Shown: positions 44,835 through 57,203, counted from the first letter of the stretch. The stretch: 64,000 nucleotides of DNA from Zoroaster sp. YZ-2022 (GCA_029582265.1 CM055819.1:38575934-38639933), one strand, 5' to 3'. Translations and numbers: made by a program. Notes: generated from the sequence alone by a model not told the origin.

Positions 44835-46700
44835 TTAAATTTTCAATTTGATGAACCTGCTTTATTTAGTGAACAATAAAGGATAATTTATATTGAACAA
44901 AAAGCAATTAGCTTTTGAGTTATAACAACTGTTTCTCTGAGCCAACACATCAATTAGTGTCACACGTACTTCTTGTACACTGCATGTACAGAAGGATTGG
45001 CCAGGTATTTAGGGATGAAGGAAAGGATATATTGTGGAAAACAAGGGGCGGATCGAGCGTGGCTTAAGAGGAGGCATATGGATAAATAAATATTGGAAAT
45101 TTGTAACTTCCATGTAAAATAATGAGTTAGTAGCAAGATGAAAGGGGAAAGAAACAACTTTTGTATACTTTTGACTTTGCTCAATAGGGCCTATAAATAT
45201 ACAATAATTTCTGAAAATATAAAATTGTAGAAAATATAGAAACAGCCGTCGTGTCAGACGACGTGTAAAACTGAGTTTGACACGCAAACCTTTTCATCGG
45301 CTAAATCAATAAAACCGACATAATAATCATTATGACAATACATGGTTTTAAGCGTATGAGGCCAGGTGGACAGGGGAAGCAGTGGGTAGGGGTAGGGTGG
45401 GGGAAGGAGGAGGGGGACATGGGTGGTAGAGGTAGGGGGATAGGGGTAGGGGTAATACGAACAAATTATCCACAGACTTCAGAATTAATTTTGTAATTTT
45501 TAAAAAGTAAAAACGAATATATAATTTCACAGACACTCGGAAAGCACTGAGTACGCAGTGCTACTCACACGTCAATATAGGGCAAATTAAATCATTGTTT
45601 ATCACCCGATGCAGGGTTATTTATTGTAGAATGTTATATTCTACTTTAGGAAGACCTTACCAGTCATGTGTACCTCGTACCCTGACATTAAACGTCACCC
45701 GGGCACTCAGAGACGTAGTGTAGGTCAACCTTTAATATTATTAAGTAAGACTAATTGCGGTGACACCATGTGGAATCTCAATTGAGTAGTAATTAGTTCT
45801 GAAAAGAACTGGAGGTACAACTCGACGTTTCGATCAGTATGCTCTGATCGTCCTCAGGAGAATGAGGAGCATACTGATCGAAACGTCGAGTTGTACCTCC
45901 AGTTCTTTTCAGAACTAATTACTACTCAATTGAGATTCCACATGGTGTCACCGCAATTAGTCTTACTTATCATCCTCACCATGCAAAGCTACAAGTTTTA
46001 CCTTTTAATATTATTAATGAGCACCCCAGATTATGTATAATGTAGTCAGTGTTGGTGATGGTCAGTGTTCGTGGTCGGTGTTGGTCACTCTTGGTCGTGG
46101 TCATTGATATGCAAATACTCATCAATACATCATTATGTGGGGACCAAATTTCCCACGTACAACGTATGGTGGCTAAGAGAGCCCTCACAAATCAGGCAAA
46201 CGTTCATACCCCTATGTGAACAAGTCGTTTAAAACACAGCACGGCAGAAATCCAATCGGTCCAGCAATTTTGGCTGCAATTGGACATCGTTTCTTAGCAA
46301 TAAGTAAATAAATAAATAAACAAATGATCGTTTACTAGCAAAATAAAGTACTGTGAAAACAGAGATATCTTAAATGTCGGAATTTTCTTGGATTTCCCCC
46401 CACACTCAGCAATTCTGGATCCGCCCCTAGTTGACCCCTTTGTTCCCCACTGCACAGTGTTTTCAATTTTCAATTTGATGAACCTGGCCTGCTTTATTTA
46501 GTGAACAATGAAGGAAAATTTATATTGAACAAAAAGTAATTTGCTTTTGTATAATAATGACTGCTTCTCTGAGCCAACCCATCAATTAGTGTCACACGTA
46601 CTTCAGTACACTGCATGTATTTATGGATGAAGGAAAGAATATAAACAGGGGCGGATTGAGAATGGCTTAAAAGGGGGGCATATGGATAAATAAAGGATAA
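44835..46700. repeat. Tandem segmental duplication, unit 2 (partial)
   Basis: Near identical to 41034-42900, including the hAT-like ends (45045 and 46430), an F1 foldback (45744-45968) and an S1 SINE tail (45528). It diverges after about 46700. Confidence 0.85.
45744..45968. mobile_element. Foldback family F1, copy at 45.8 kb
   Basis: Same structure as 41936-42156. The hammerhead-like core is on the minus strand at 45860-45821 and is identical over 40 bases. Confidence 0.75.
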
Positions 46701-47277
46701 TTTATATTGAACAAAAAGCAATTAGCTTTTGAGTTATAACAACTGTTTCTCTGAGCCAACACATCAATTAGTGTCACAACTATTCATTAAGTTTGCTTCA
46801 TTTGTTTACTAGATTTTCTAGCAACTTTTCTGAGTGGAATAGCTTCTGGAAGCAGACAAAAGAAATGATAATTGACAGTCCTAATACCTGTACAAAGCTG
46901 CTAATGTAGCCTGGAACGTCAATGGCACTGCCCCTGCATTCACTAATCCTCCCTACAGTCAGTAATCCCTATCTGACCCAGGAGGTCCAGTTTGGCTGGG
47001 TGCATTCAAGCATTGAACAAATTATCCTCTCAATCGTTCAACAATTGAATTGTCTTTACTCAATGGGCCCCTGTAAGGACCATTTGCCTAAGCATTACAA
47101 TTTACAGCTATTTTTTAATTAAATGTTGCAAATAAATGACCAGGTTATTTTTTTCTTGTTATTTTCTCATTAACGACACAACGTAATAAGCTGAAACTTT
47201 CACAGGTTGGTCATTTAATGAATAACTTAATTCAAAGAAAGTAAGGTTACTTTGTAGCTTTGCTCGGTGAGGAGGAT
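46701..47277. other. No gene seen
   Basis: A fragment of the module start (46692-46785) is followed by unassigned sequence. A 66-codon frame at 46922 has no motif. Confidence 0.4.
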
Positions 47278-47506
47278 AAGTAAGACTAATTGCAGTGATA
47301 CCATGTGAAATGCTCAATTGAGTAGTAATTAGTTCTGAAAAGAACTGGAGGTACAACTCGACGTTTCGATCAGTATGCTCTGATCTCCTGAGGACGATCA
47401 GAGCATATACTGATCGAAACGTCGAGTTGTACCTCCAGTTCTTTTCAGAACTAATTACTACTCAATTGAGCATTTCACATGGTGTCACCGCAATTAGTCT
47501 TACTTA
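47278..47506. mobile_element. Foldback family F1, copy at 47.4 kb (plus-strand core)
   Basis: Arms of about 105 bp. The plus strand carries the hammerhead-like core at 47385-47426: stem I CTC/GAG, CTGAGGA (47388-47394), stem II GATCAG/CTGATC, GAAA (47416-47419) and a GTC cleavage triplet (47421-47423). Confidence 0.75.
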
Positions 47507-47878
47507 AGGTTACTTTTAGAAGCAGTTTTTCGAATAATACCAATAGTGTATAATAGTTTTAAACGTGAAAATGTCAATTGCCTTTGCTTCGATCTGTTTA
47601 ATGTATAGGCCTATGTTATTTCACTCACTGAGTAATGAAAACCAATACGCTCGCCTCAGATAATCATCAATCAAAAACTTCACAAAGGAAGCTCCTGTCA
47701 GTTTAAGGTGATTTCATAATTACATACGTTATAGTTACTATGGTTACAGCAGGTAACACAAAAACAGAGAAAGATGTGAGCAGTTGTGGTACGGGTGCGG
47801 CACTTTGGAAGCCAGCTGTGTTTGAAGCGGATGTGTAATTCTAAATTCAGACAACATCTGTACTCTCTGAAGTTTACA
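47507..47878. other. Possible 5' UTR/promoter flank of the exon at 47879
   Basis: An open frame extends upstream to 47786 (two further Met codons), but its composition is unlike a signal region. No TATA box or other promoter motif is clear. Confidence 0.3.
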
Positions 47879-48108
47879 ATGAGATATTCTAGTTTCATTT
47901 TAGCCCTGATATTGCCATTTACTTTGGCAATCACCATGTCCCTTGTGATCTATGTAAATGGGGACATGTGTGGGGCTATGACCCAGGCCGAACCCGGTGA
48001 TGACCGCGCAGCCCTTATGAGGAAGGCTTTCGCCAACTTTAAATCAACTTGTCGAAAGGGCGGGAACAAAGTGTCGAAAGGACGGGAACAAAGTGTCGAA
48101 AGGACATG
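47879..48108 (+). CDS. Candidate first coding exon: membrane-anchor (type II-like) protein
   Basis: From ATG 47879 the product starts MRYSSFILALILPFTLAITM and goes on SLVIYVNGDMCGAM, a hydrophobic segment of about 20 residues with a short cytoplasmic-side head, as in type II Golgi enzymes or an uncleaved signal. A charged stem follows with RAALMRKAFANFKSTCRKGG. The exon ends at a strong donor, GTAAGT (48109), in phase 2. The layout (short N-terminus, anchor, Arg/Lys-rich stem with a Cys) is seen in carbohydrate sulfotransferases, but there is no catalytic domain here and no downstream exon was found, so the family is open. A 21-bp repeat (GTGTCGAAAGGACGGGAACA) partly triplicates the exon's end. 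Confidence 0.5.
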
Positions 48109-50351
48109 GTAAGTAATCACCTTTTAACATGAATTTGCGTTGAAAATCACTATGAGTAACGACACTTATAAGGACAGTTCAAAGAATGCAGTTTTAAAGA
48201 AAAATATACTTCTGAGAAAACAATCTATCATTAAATTTTAATTCATTTAAAATAATTTGACAAATGTATGATAGCATAACATTACAATAAATACGTGTCA
48301 TGTACATTTGTGATCATTTATTACTTTTGAAATTATCAATAGCGACTCTAAATCTGTCCTAAAGGCACTGTACAAATAAAGTAATAAAAAATAAAAACTT
48401 ATGGTGCCGAGCCTAATTTTTGTGTACATCGTCCTATTTTTGTTTTATTCCGACAAAGCCAATTAAAAATGTGCAATTAAGAAAGAAACCGCAAGACTGA
48501 TTTAATTTATTTTGTCTTTATTGGACTTGCCTCAAAACTATCTAATAATTTATTTATCTTTTTATTTATTTATTTCAAAATATTTAACCTGGTTAGGCCA
48601 TTTACCTTCCGGTATTCTTCCTAGGCGCCCAGGAGATACAAAGTAATACAATACTATATGAAAATAAGAAAATAACTGAATATAGATACGACAGATAACT
48701 AAATACCCGGTATTTAATGTAGATACAGATGTCTTTATACATTTAAAACATAATCTTTTAATGAACGTTTAAAGATTAATACCGGTATATCACCAGCCCC
48801 TTTGATTACATTTGGTAATTCGTTATAATACGAAGGTCCTATATATTGAAAAGACTGTCTAAAAAGTTCCACTCTAGGTTTTGGAACATATAACATATTA
48901 GCTTGAACATTACGGGTATTATAAAAATTAAAATCAGAAGCATGATCAGGGCGTCATGATAATTTTCAGGCGAGCGGCACTCCACACGCACGAGGCCTAC
49001 ATGTAAGTTCACATTTTGTGAGTGACATGATCCAAATCGCTTCTATTGAAATTTTGAATGTTATTACAGCATTATTTGGCCAATACTTGAGTGATTTCTT
49101 CGACTGAAGGATGTTTTTGCAAGTGTGACATCAGGAAGGCGTTTTGTTTTCCCCAGTGGACGTTGGTCTTTTTCTGACTTCGAGACAAAAGGGGCTCAGA
49201 GAAAGTGACTTTTTGCAATATCTTACTGTGTGTTTAGATGATAAAATGTATGTTAAGTTTCCTCTCTCAAAATATCATAAACATTATGAATTAAAATATC
49301 AATTAAAATATGAAAATATTATTAATATATGCTCAGAGCCCCAATATCTTCAATCCAATTCCACTGGTGTCCAGACTCGCTAGTGGCCGAGTTTCATCCC
49401 CAAGGATCACCCTTTCCTCGGCCGTGTCTCACGGGGATGCCAGCTCGACATACGCGCTGGCACATCCGTCCTCGGACTCACTCGACCCTCATCCAAAATA
49501 GGCATACACTACAGCCATATGTACACTATGTTGGGATGGGAGTTATAAGGAAGCTTAAAGCCACATTAATTTACCAATGTTAAAACTTTGAAAAGCAAAA
49601 CATCTGTTCTTCTGCAATGTAATGTAGAAATTAAGTCGTGCTATAAATACATTTGTTAAACTAGGCCTGGTTTGAAAAAAAATGCGCCAAATTCGTTGAA
49701 TATTATTCCCCCTTCACCATGGATGATACAGTTTGTCATAGTTCTAATGTTAAATAGTAGTAGTATTGTCAGCGGGATGGTAGAAAAGGTTTAAATTAAA
49801 AGAGACCCTCACTTAAAGGTCTTATGGCATGGACATTTATGTAGATAGTTATTTTAGAAAATATCCATGCTTCTCGACAAAAAGGAAATATATTTTTATG
49901 AATTTTTTTATATGTCCATTCTTGAGACACGACTGACACGTACATAAGGGCGCTGTTTTTTGAGAACCTAAGAGACACTCAGTGCCACAGCAACACTGAA
50001 CGTGCACAAAATCAAAACCCCAAACCTTGCCCCAGAAAACAGTGGTTACCTTGCTCAAAGAGTGATTAGTAAAACAAAACACTCGGTTAACTAAATACTT
50101 GTTTAAACAAAAAAAGACGAGGAGCTGACTGCTCAGTCCACTTTTATGCACAAGTCAACCTTGATGCCACATCAGACCCAGCTGTTACGTCACGAATTTG
50201 CGAATGAATATGCAAGTAACTATAAGCATTATAGCTCAGCTGCATGTCACCCTGACGGAGACCACACAAACTCCCAATACAACCTTGTACCCCAAAATTA
50301 AAATATATAATAAATATTGAAAAAAAATGTAACAAGATTAAAATCCCGTTG
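48109..50351. other. No gene seen; presumed intron
   Basis: AT-rich sequence. An AAATAAAGTAATAAAAAATA tract is near 48375. The short frames at 49144-49583 and 49796-50335 show no domain. Confidence 0.35.
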
Positions 50352-50480
50352 GTGCCACGCTAAGTATATATTGCATTTACGCTAAGTGTATGTTGCATTC
50401 ACGCTAATTATATATTGCATTCACGCTAAGTGTATATTGCATTCACGCTAATTATATATTGCATTCACGCAACGTTTATA
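50352..50480. repeat. 22-24-bp minisatellite, about five copies
   Basis: Units of the type CACGCTAATTATATATTGCATT alternate with CACGCTAAGTGTATATTGCA forms. Confidence 0.85.
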
Positions 50481-50871
50481 TTATGAGTTTTTATAGTATA
50501 TATTTAAAATTTTAAGTATATACTTTCAACTTATTATCTCGCCTAAACGACTTATTATCTTGTTTAAAAACGATATCTGACATTACAAGAACAGGTGGTT
50601 TACAATCACAACACATATCCAACGAAACAGTAGAAATTAAAGTTATGTTTCTAAAGCAAACAAATTAATTTACCAAAGAAAGATCTCCTTCAACATGCAA
50701 TTGTTTAGTACAACTACAATTCTAGAAAATATAGATCCCTTACAAAAAAGAAAATGCATGTAAATGTTTTCACAATTTGCACGTGAGGTTATTGGATAGC
50801 AAAATATAAATCATAACACAAATTGTTGAATTAGATAAATTCCTAAATACATGTGGGCATTAATGCTAAAA

Positions 50872-51135
50872 TCCTGGCTATGACCGTGGCGCTTGTGTCA
50901 TTGAGCAAGATACTTTACTAATACTATACTTGCTTCTCTTCACCCAGGAGTACAAATGGATACGTGTTAGGATAGAAATGTTTTTTTATTTGTTTTTATT
51001 ATAGAACTTAGCTACTGTAGCGCTGAGAACGGCAATACAGAGCTGTATACTTCTCAGAGAGCTGGGACCTTTTAAAGTTTGATATTGGACCAATGCCCAG
51101 GGTTTAATAATGTAAATGACTTTGAGTATCTCTTC
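50872..51135 (+). mobile_element. Old tRNA-derived SINE-like repeat, copy 2
   Basis: Matches 3068-3320 closely (GACCGTGGCGCTTGTGTCAT, TTGAGCAAGATACTTTACTA, and CTACTGTAGCGCTGAGAACG). It lies outside the A/B duplication, so it is an independent copy or a third fragment. Confidence 0.6.
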
Positions 51136-51249
51136 ATCATAACACAAATTGTTCAAAAAATAATGGATAGTTGGTATTACCTTCATCGCTTATCATCGCT
51201 TATCATCGCTTAACATAATATTGTTTTAAACCATAAATGGGGCAACTAT

Positions 51250-51452
51250 CGTCAGGCCGGGTGCTCAAGCCCAGAACTCTGAGCCGGCCGGGTGCTCAAG
51301 CCCAGAACTCTGAGCCGGCCGGGTGCTCAAGCCCAGAACTCCGAGCCGGCCGGGTGCTCAAGCCCAGAACTCTGAGCCGGCCGGGTGCTCAAGCCCAGAA
51401 CTCTGAGCCGGCCGGGTGCTCAAGCCCAGAACTCTGAGCCGGCCGGGTGCGA
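51250..51452. repeat. 31-bp GC-rich minisatellite, about six and a half copies
   Basis: Unit GGCCGGGTGCTCAAGCCCAG followed by AACTCTGAGCC, with a single T/C variant in one copy. Its GC content stands out from the surroundings. The open frame across it is a by-product of the repeat. Confidence 0.95.
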
Positions 51453-51996
51453 AATTGTACATATTAAATGATAAATAGCTGCTCAGTTCGAAATAATTCA
51501 AGAAGTGTTTGATACCATCATCAAACCAAGTAAGTTTGTTGTAAAACTGTGATATTTTTAATACCGACTTTAAAGTGGTGCTCTAAGCAAATATCTTTAA
51601 TTGACCTTTCCCCATTTTTAGAGAGATTATGTCATAAGAAATCTAACAATATAAAGTTTTATCATCTCAATCCAAGGTGAAAGTTTGTAAAAAGTAATTT
51701 TGACCAAACCCCTCTAAAAAAAAGGCAATGTCAAATCATTTCTGACTTTTGTGTTTGTTTTCTTCAGCACATCCATATATCCACCAAAAGATGTAAATGT
51801 TTTGTTTGCTTTTTATTTTTTTTTGGGGGGGAGGGACTATTAATGCCTACCCCCATTGAGCGAATTGTTTTCGGTGAACAAATTGTTCATGCTTAGCCCC
51901 CCCCCCCCCCCCCTCGTCGAACGTGCTACATTTCACTCCACTTCCCATTTAAATTATATCTGCTCAAAAAATTTATTATTATAGCTTTGATAATAT

Positions 51997-52240
51997 CCAG
52001 TTCGCGTCGGGAATAAAACAGTTTTTCTGGGCCCCTGTGGCGGTTTTTTTGCCCCCACACACACGTTAATGGAAGCTTCCACAGCGGGTGGCCGGCACTT
52101 CCGAGCATGTCACCATACACGCGTGGCTCAACCGAGCATGCATACAAATATTCCAGAGTTTCCTATGGCGTGTTTAGACGCTCTCCGATACGTGGTGCAA
52201 AAAAGAATTGCGTGTATACACGGCCTCCGACGCGAACTGG
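51997..52240. mobile_element. MITE with 14-bp perfect TIRs, present only in copy B
   Basis: CCAGTTCGCGTCGG at 51997-52010 is the exact complement of 52227-52240. Copy A reads through this site near 352 without it. The GC-rich 244-bp interior lacks coding motifs. Confidence 0.8.
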
Positions 52241-53944
52241 TTTTAATAGAGATATTTCTAGAGATAATTAAACAAATCAGTTGTCTTGTTATAAGCGACA
52301 AATGATCTAAAACACAAGCATATATTTTGACATCGGTTTTTTCAGCCAGCCGCGTCGTCAAGTGGGAGAGGGCGGAGAACACGGCTGCTTTTCCCGGTCC
52401 ATTTTCTTGTTAACAAACAAACAAACAAGAAAGCAAGCAAATTTGAATCAGTTGTCTTGTTATAAGCGACAAATGACCTAAAACACAAACAAACAAGCAA
52501 GAAAGCAAGCAAGCAAACTAGATTTAGAACAAACAAATCATGGCACAGTAAAAACTAATTTCGGAATGGTTTAGATAAATATTGTTGACAAATTAATGAT
52601 TAAAAATGTATATTTTATATTATAGGAAAGAACTATAGTACTATAGTCATTATTAAAATGCATGGAACAATTCATATTTTTTTAGTAATGGGTTCATCAG
52701 GTTTGTTTTAAATGAACAGCTCTATACCACGTAGGATTTGTTCCCATAGGGCGTGCCAGTAGTTAGGTGTGGAGCTAACTTGACCGCACGGAACAAAAGT
52801 AATGCAGGAACAGCCTTAACAACAGGGTAGGCCTACGCCCTCTATAGAAACTGTCCACTTTAGTTTTGTGTCAGGCGCTAAATGAAAAGATTCAATTAGT
52901 AGTGTTATTTCATTGTTTCATTTTTTGATGAAATTGTTTAAATTTTTTCATTGTTTCATTTTTTGATGAAATTGTTTTAATTTGTATTATTTCTAGAATA
53001 ATGATATCATACTTAAAATAATAGACTATTCCCCAAACTTGAATGATACAGACACATTTATTTTCATTTTCATTATTTGATGAAATATTTTAGATGGAGC
53101 ATCATCTGAGCGTTTTAGATACACTTTGTATACGATCTGCGGCAATAGACACTAGTATATGCATCTGCAGATATAAATAAATAATGATACAATGAAAGAA
53201 TCGACCAGTCTGTGGACAACGTTTGATAGCAGGGGTGTAGCCAGATTGGAGGGGGGTTATACCCCTCTTATCAATCCTCAGTCAGCAAAGAAACCACCAA
53301 ATCAATACATCGAAGCAAACTTGTAATTTGTGTGTCCAAGGTAATTTAATTTTGGTGAAAATTTGTACGCCTTACGTTTGAGCATTGAGTACATTATACG
53401 CACGTACACACAAAATAAAATTAAACTCAAACAAATTTTAGTCGCTATTCAAATGCCATCATGGTTCAAGTGAAGAGGTTGAAAACAAAACACCTCAACA
53501 CCTCAGACGACTTTTGTCCGAACGCGGCTCTATAATGAATGAAAAAATCATATTTCTATCAACTTCCAGTATTTGTAAATATAATTTTGCAATAAAATAA
53601 CCCGGGTCTATAAAAAGTAAAGCCATCATTTTCTGATAGTGGCATGTAATGGCGTGAAATCGGCTAGACTCATTCATATGCAAATACTGGTCATAGCAAA
53701 TACTGGTCATAGATTTCATCATTCATAATTATATTTGTGTTCCCCATCCAGCACTACATTTAAGGTTCTTAGCCCGACCTTGTCACTTTGGTACTATAAA
53801 GGCATTAGACACAAAGGTTTTGGTGGGAGGGGGCGGTAACGTTGTCTGTGACAGATCAAGGGCCGTTTAAGAAAAATGAAAATAAGACAAACAAGGAAAA
53901 AATAACAGACTTGTGTTCTGATGAATGAGTTGTCAGAATGTATA

Positions 53945-54190
53945 GGTTTGAATCCTGGCTATGACCGTGGCGCTTGTGTCATTGAGCAAGATACTTTACT
54001 ATATTGCTTCTCTTCACCCAGGAGTACAAATGGGCACGTGTTAGGATAGAAATGTTTTTTATGTGTTTTTATTATAGAATTTATAGCTACTGTAGCGCTG
54101 AGAACGGCAATACAGAGCTGTATACTTCTCAGAGAGCTGGGACCATTTAAAGTTTGATATTGGACCAATGTCCAGGGTTTAATAATGTAA
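53945..54190 (+). mobile_element. Old tRNA-derived SINE-like repeat, copy 3
   Basis: The copy-B counterpart of 3055-3260, with the same B-box-like motif and body. Confidence 0.55.
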
Positions 54191-55221
54191 ATGGCTTAGA
54201 GTATTTCTTCGTGATAGATTTCGTACTACTTAATTCTCTTATTATTACCATCGACTGAAAGTGTCTTTTTGAAAAACTACAGAGAAACATGAGGAATATT
54301 ATTAGACATTTATTAATACATCTTTAATTCCAACTATAATCGCTTTATGACGTTATTGACACGCTGTGTTAAGCATATATCTGTCATATAAATGTCATGG
54401 TCACATCATGCCGACAGTATAACAAAAGCCCGCTAACTAAAAAGGCAGCACGGTGTTTATTACACGCTGAAGTTTACTCGAATAATAGTCAAGAAATAGC
54501 GCCTATATTGGCAGTTAGCTTCCTGAATCAAATCGCTTCTATCTGGTTTTGCATGTTTATTTTTTCTGCATTAACACTGTTGGTTTGTTTTCATTGTTCG
54601 TGTTAGTGGAAACTACCAAGGCCTAACGCATCAGCATCATATAAACCCTAATAGATGGTTAATTCAATGAATTATTATCCCGTCAAAATCGATATCACTC
54701 GGTACTGATGCTTATTTATTTAATTTATTTATTTAGTTTATTTATTTTGTTTGTTACATATTGGTGGCCTGAAAAAAGACTCAAAATAACTTAACGAAGC
54801 AATATAAATATTGGTGCGGGTAAAACTTTACTCCGCTAGAAATTACATCAAAAATAATTAATGGCTTTTAATAAAATAGTACATAAATCAAAGGAATTAA
54901 CATTATGGAGGATATTTGTAACCATCAAAACAGGAAATAATTATATATGGAAAACAAATTGTCCCACTCGAAGGGTACACATGGCTTTGTTTTTCGTGTA
55001 CAGGTCAGTGAAAGATTCTTTTGTTAGTCTATTACGTTCAAAAAGGATGATTTTTTTAAATTTGCCTTTTTATTTCATGATAACGTTGTATCCTTTGTTG
55101 GACACATTCTCGAAAACGACCTTTACATCTGAAAAGCCATATTTCCCTGATCATTTTACTAACGAGATCAAGTTTTCCCCTAATATTCTAGCACAGTCAT
55201 TCAATTAGTACTGATTATTAT

Positions 55222-55925
55222 CCCAGTATTTTTTTAAGTAATGATTCAACAGAAATCCAGGCTTCTTGTTTTTTGTGCAGTAAATGAATAGATGTTCAAT
55301 TGTATATGGTTCGTTGTCACATAAGGGGCAGATGTCATTGGCAGTGATTTTCATTTTATGAAGAAGGCTTTTAGTGGGGAGAATCCTGTGTTTTATCTTA
55401 AACCAGAGGTCTTTGTCCTCATTATCAAGTAATGTATTGCTATGATTATTTTTCCAAACTGTTTTCCAGTCAATTTCTGTACGATACAAATTCTTATGCC
55501 ATTTCTCTTGAACAAGCGGTGTAACAGCATCTCATCTCATTTCATAACAGCACTTTGATAATTATTTTTGACAGTAGTATCGGAGATAGGAATTCCAATT
55601 TCTTGGTTTTGGTTCCATATACTAAGCCAGCAGGCAATTTGATTCATAGGCCCACTTCTTGTTTCCTGAATAAGATAACGTCTTTGAACAATATAATTCC
55701 AGCTGCTTTGAGAGCAGGACTGTTCATAGGTTTATTGTTCCCGGTGACAATATACTGCATTTTATTTACTCTAGGACCCAGTTGTCTTCTAAAGTAACTT
55801 CATGACCGAAACAGATCCCTCAATTTTTAATTGTGGAAAATTACATGGTTTCTCTTGTCGGGATCGCCACTTTCCTAACCACAGACCTTTAGATTTAGTC
55901 ACATTAATTTTAGATCCACAAAATA
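55222..55925 (-). pseudogene. L1/Tx1-like LINE C-terminal remnant, copy B
   Basis: Minus-strand frames give HRILPTKSLLHKMKI, ICPLCDNEPYTIEHLFIYC and KSKGLWL-type sequence as in copy A. Here the 3' end is uninterrupted (HYLKKYWDNNQY then stop), showing the state before the copy-A insertion. The frame breaks near 55490-55530. Confidence 0.75.
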
Positions 55926-55934
55926 CCCATTATT

Positions 55935-56530
55935 TGAAAATATTTTAAGATGTAAAAGTTTCAATTGCATGGATAGTGGCCCACCTGGTCAATCATCCAT
56001 TAGAAGGAGGGGGATTTTTGACAGTTTTGCCTGCGAACCTACGTGTATTCTCTATGATTGGTCCATCCTTGTTTGGGGGCAGACATATGTGTGTAGTTTG
56101 TATATATATATAAATATAAAAGCAATCTGACCACTCGTGTGATCACCAAAGGGGCCCAAAAATGCCAAAAACTTTACATCAGCTCAATTGTGGGTTTTGA
56201 AGGACACTTAACTTGAAACTGATATGTTATATACTACTTTTGACAGAAGATTGGGTGTGACAATTTACAGCAAAACATCGTCACCCAATTTTGAGATATA
56301 GGCCTCTGAAAATGCCAAAAAAATCACCGACGCCGACAGAGGGAGAAAAAGGGAGCGTGACTATATTTTTCAGGGGCCCATATCTTGGAAACGACTTAGG
56401 AACAAATAAATGCTGTGTGTTCATTACTCCCATACCCATAAAGGTATGTTGAAAATAAAAATCAGCAAAATCTGATTCGGTCACTGACAAATTTCAAAAA
56501 TTTAGATGATTTGGCATGGAATGACCCAAC
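55935..56530. repeat. R1 repeat, copy 4
   Basis: Copy-B counterpart of 5996-6640. Confidence 0.6.
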
Positions 56531-57065
56531 TACAAATAAGGCAAAATACCTATTTCACAAAATAATTTATTTTACCATGAAGGAGTCAAGAAGCCAGACT
56601 GAATTTTCTTATAGACATGGCCTAGATAGAATATTTCCAGAAAAAAAAAAGTCAAATCCTTGAGTAATGTCCCACATCCCCAAAATCCAATAGAATGAAG
56701 TTTTGTTTTTGACGTTTTCACTTCTGGACCCATATTCCCACCCCTGCCAAACACCCAAGTGAAGGAATGATTGGTCATATGTACCTAGACATTATAACCA
56801 TATATATTACTAAAACAAACTGACATTTCATGTGGGCACAAGGGGGGGGGGGGTGGCAAAAATAACAAAAAGTCCCTCACGTCAGTACAAATGTAGTTTT
56901 TTGAGGACCTGTAACATAAAAAGTAAATGATGTGTACCCCTTCTGACAACACATTCGATAGCATAAAAAAATTATATTCAACCTTTCTCTATGGTTGAAT
57001 ACTCAGATTCAACATACTTATAATTGCTTATTGAGTGGAGCGAATAGTTCTCTGAAGCTATATTG

Positions 57066-57203
57066 TGATTCTAATCAATCATTTAATGAAAAATGCTTTC
57101 AATTTGTGAGCTGAAAGTGACTGTTGAAATTGTTGCAATTTCAACAGTCACTTTCAGCTCACAAATTGAAAGCATTTTTCATTAAATGAGTGATTAGAAT
57201 CAA
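57066..57203. repeat. Near-perfect 138-bp palindrome
   Basis: GATTCTAATCAATCATTTAA to the centre TTGAAATTGTTGCAATTTCAA and back as the complement, with arms of about 66 bp and almost no spacer. It may be a foldback transposon or an inverted duplication. Copy A of the duplication has no counterpart. Confidence 0.9.

Larger units (their letters stand above)
51721..56959. repeat. Segmental duplication, copy B
   Basis: Collinear with 90-7101. It lacks the CR1 insertion (empty site near 53658) and the 4336-5300 insertion (empty near 55222). It carries a MITE at 51997-52240 and a local repeat of the AACAAACAAGAAAGCAAGCA region (about 52415-52520). A TTTCATTGTTTCATTTTTTG segment is also duplicated at 52910-52965. 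No gene recognised. Confidence 0.85.

Noticed and set aside
49144..49583. Possible second exon of the membrane-anchor gene
   Set aside because: Three overlapping frames exist, none with a phase 2 acceptor leading into a recognisable catalytic motif.
51237..51437. Pro/Ser-rich small protein
   Set aside because: The frame is open only because a 31-bp GC-rich repeat lacks stops.
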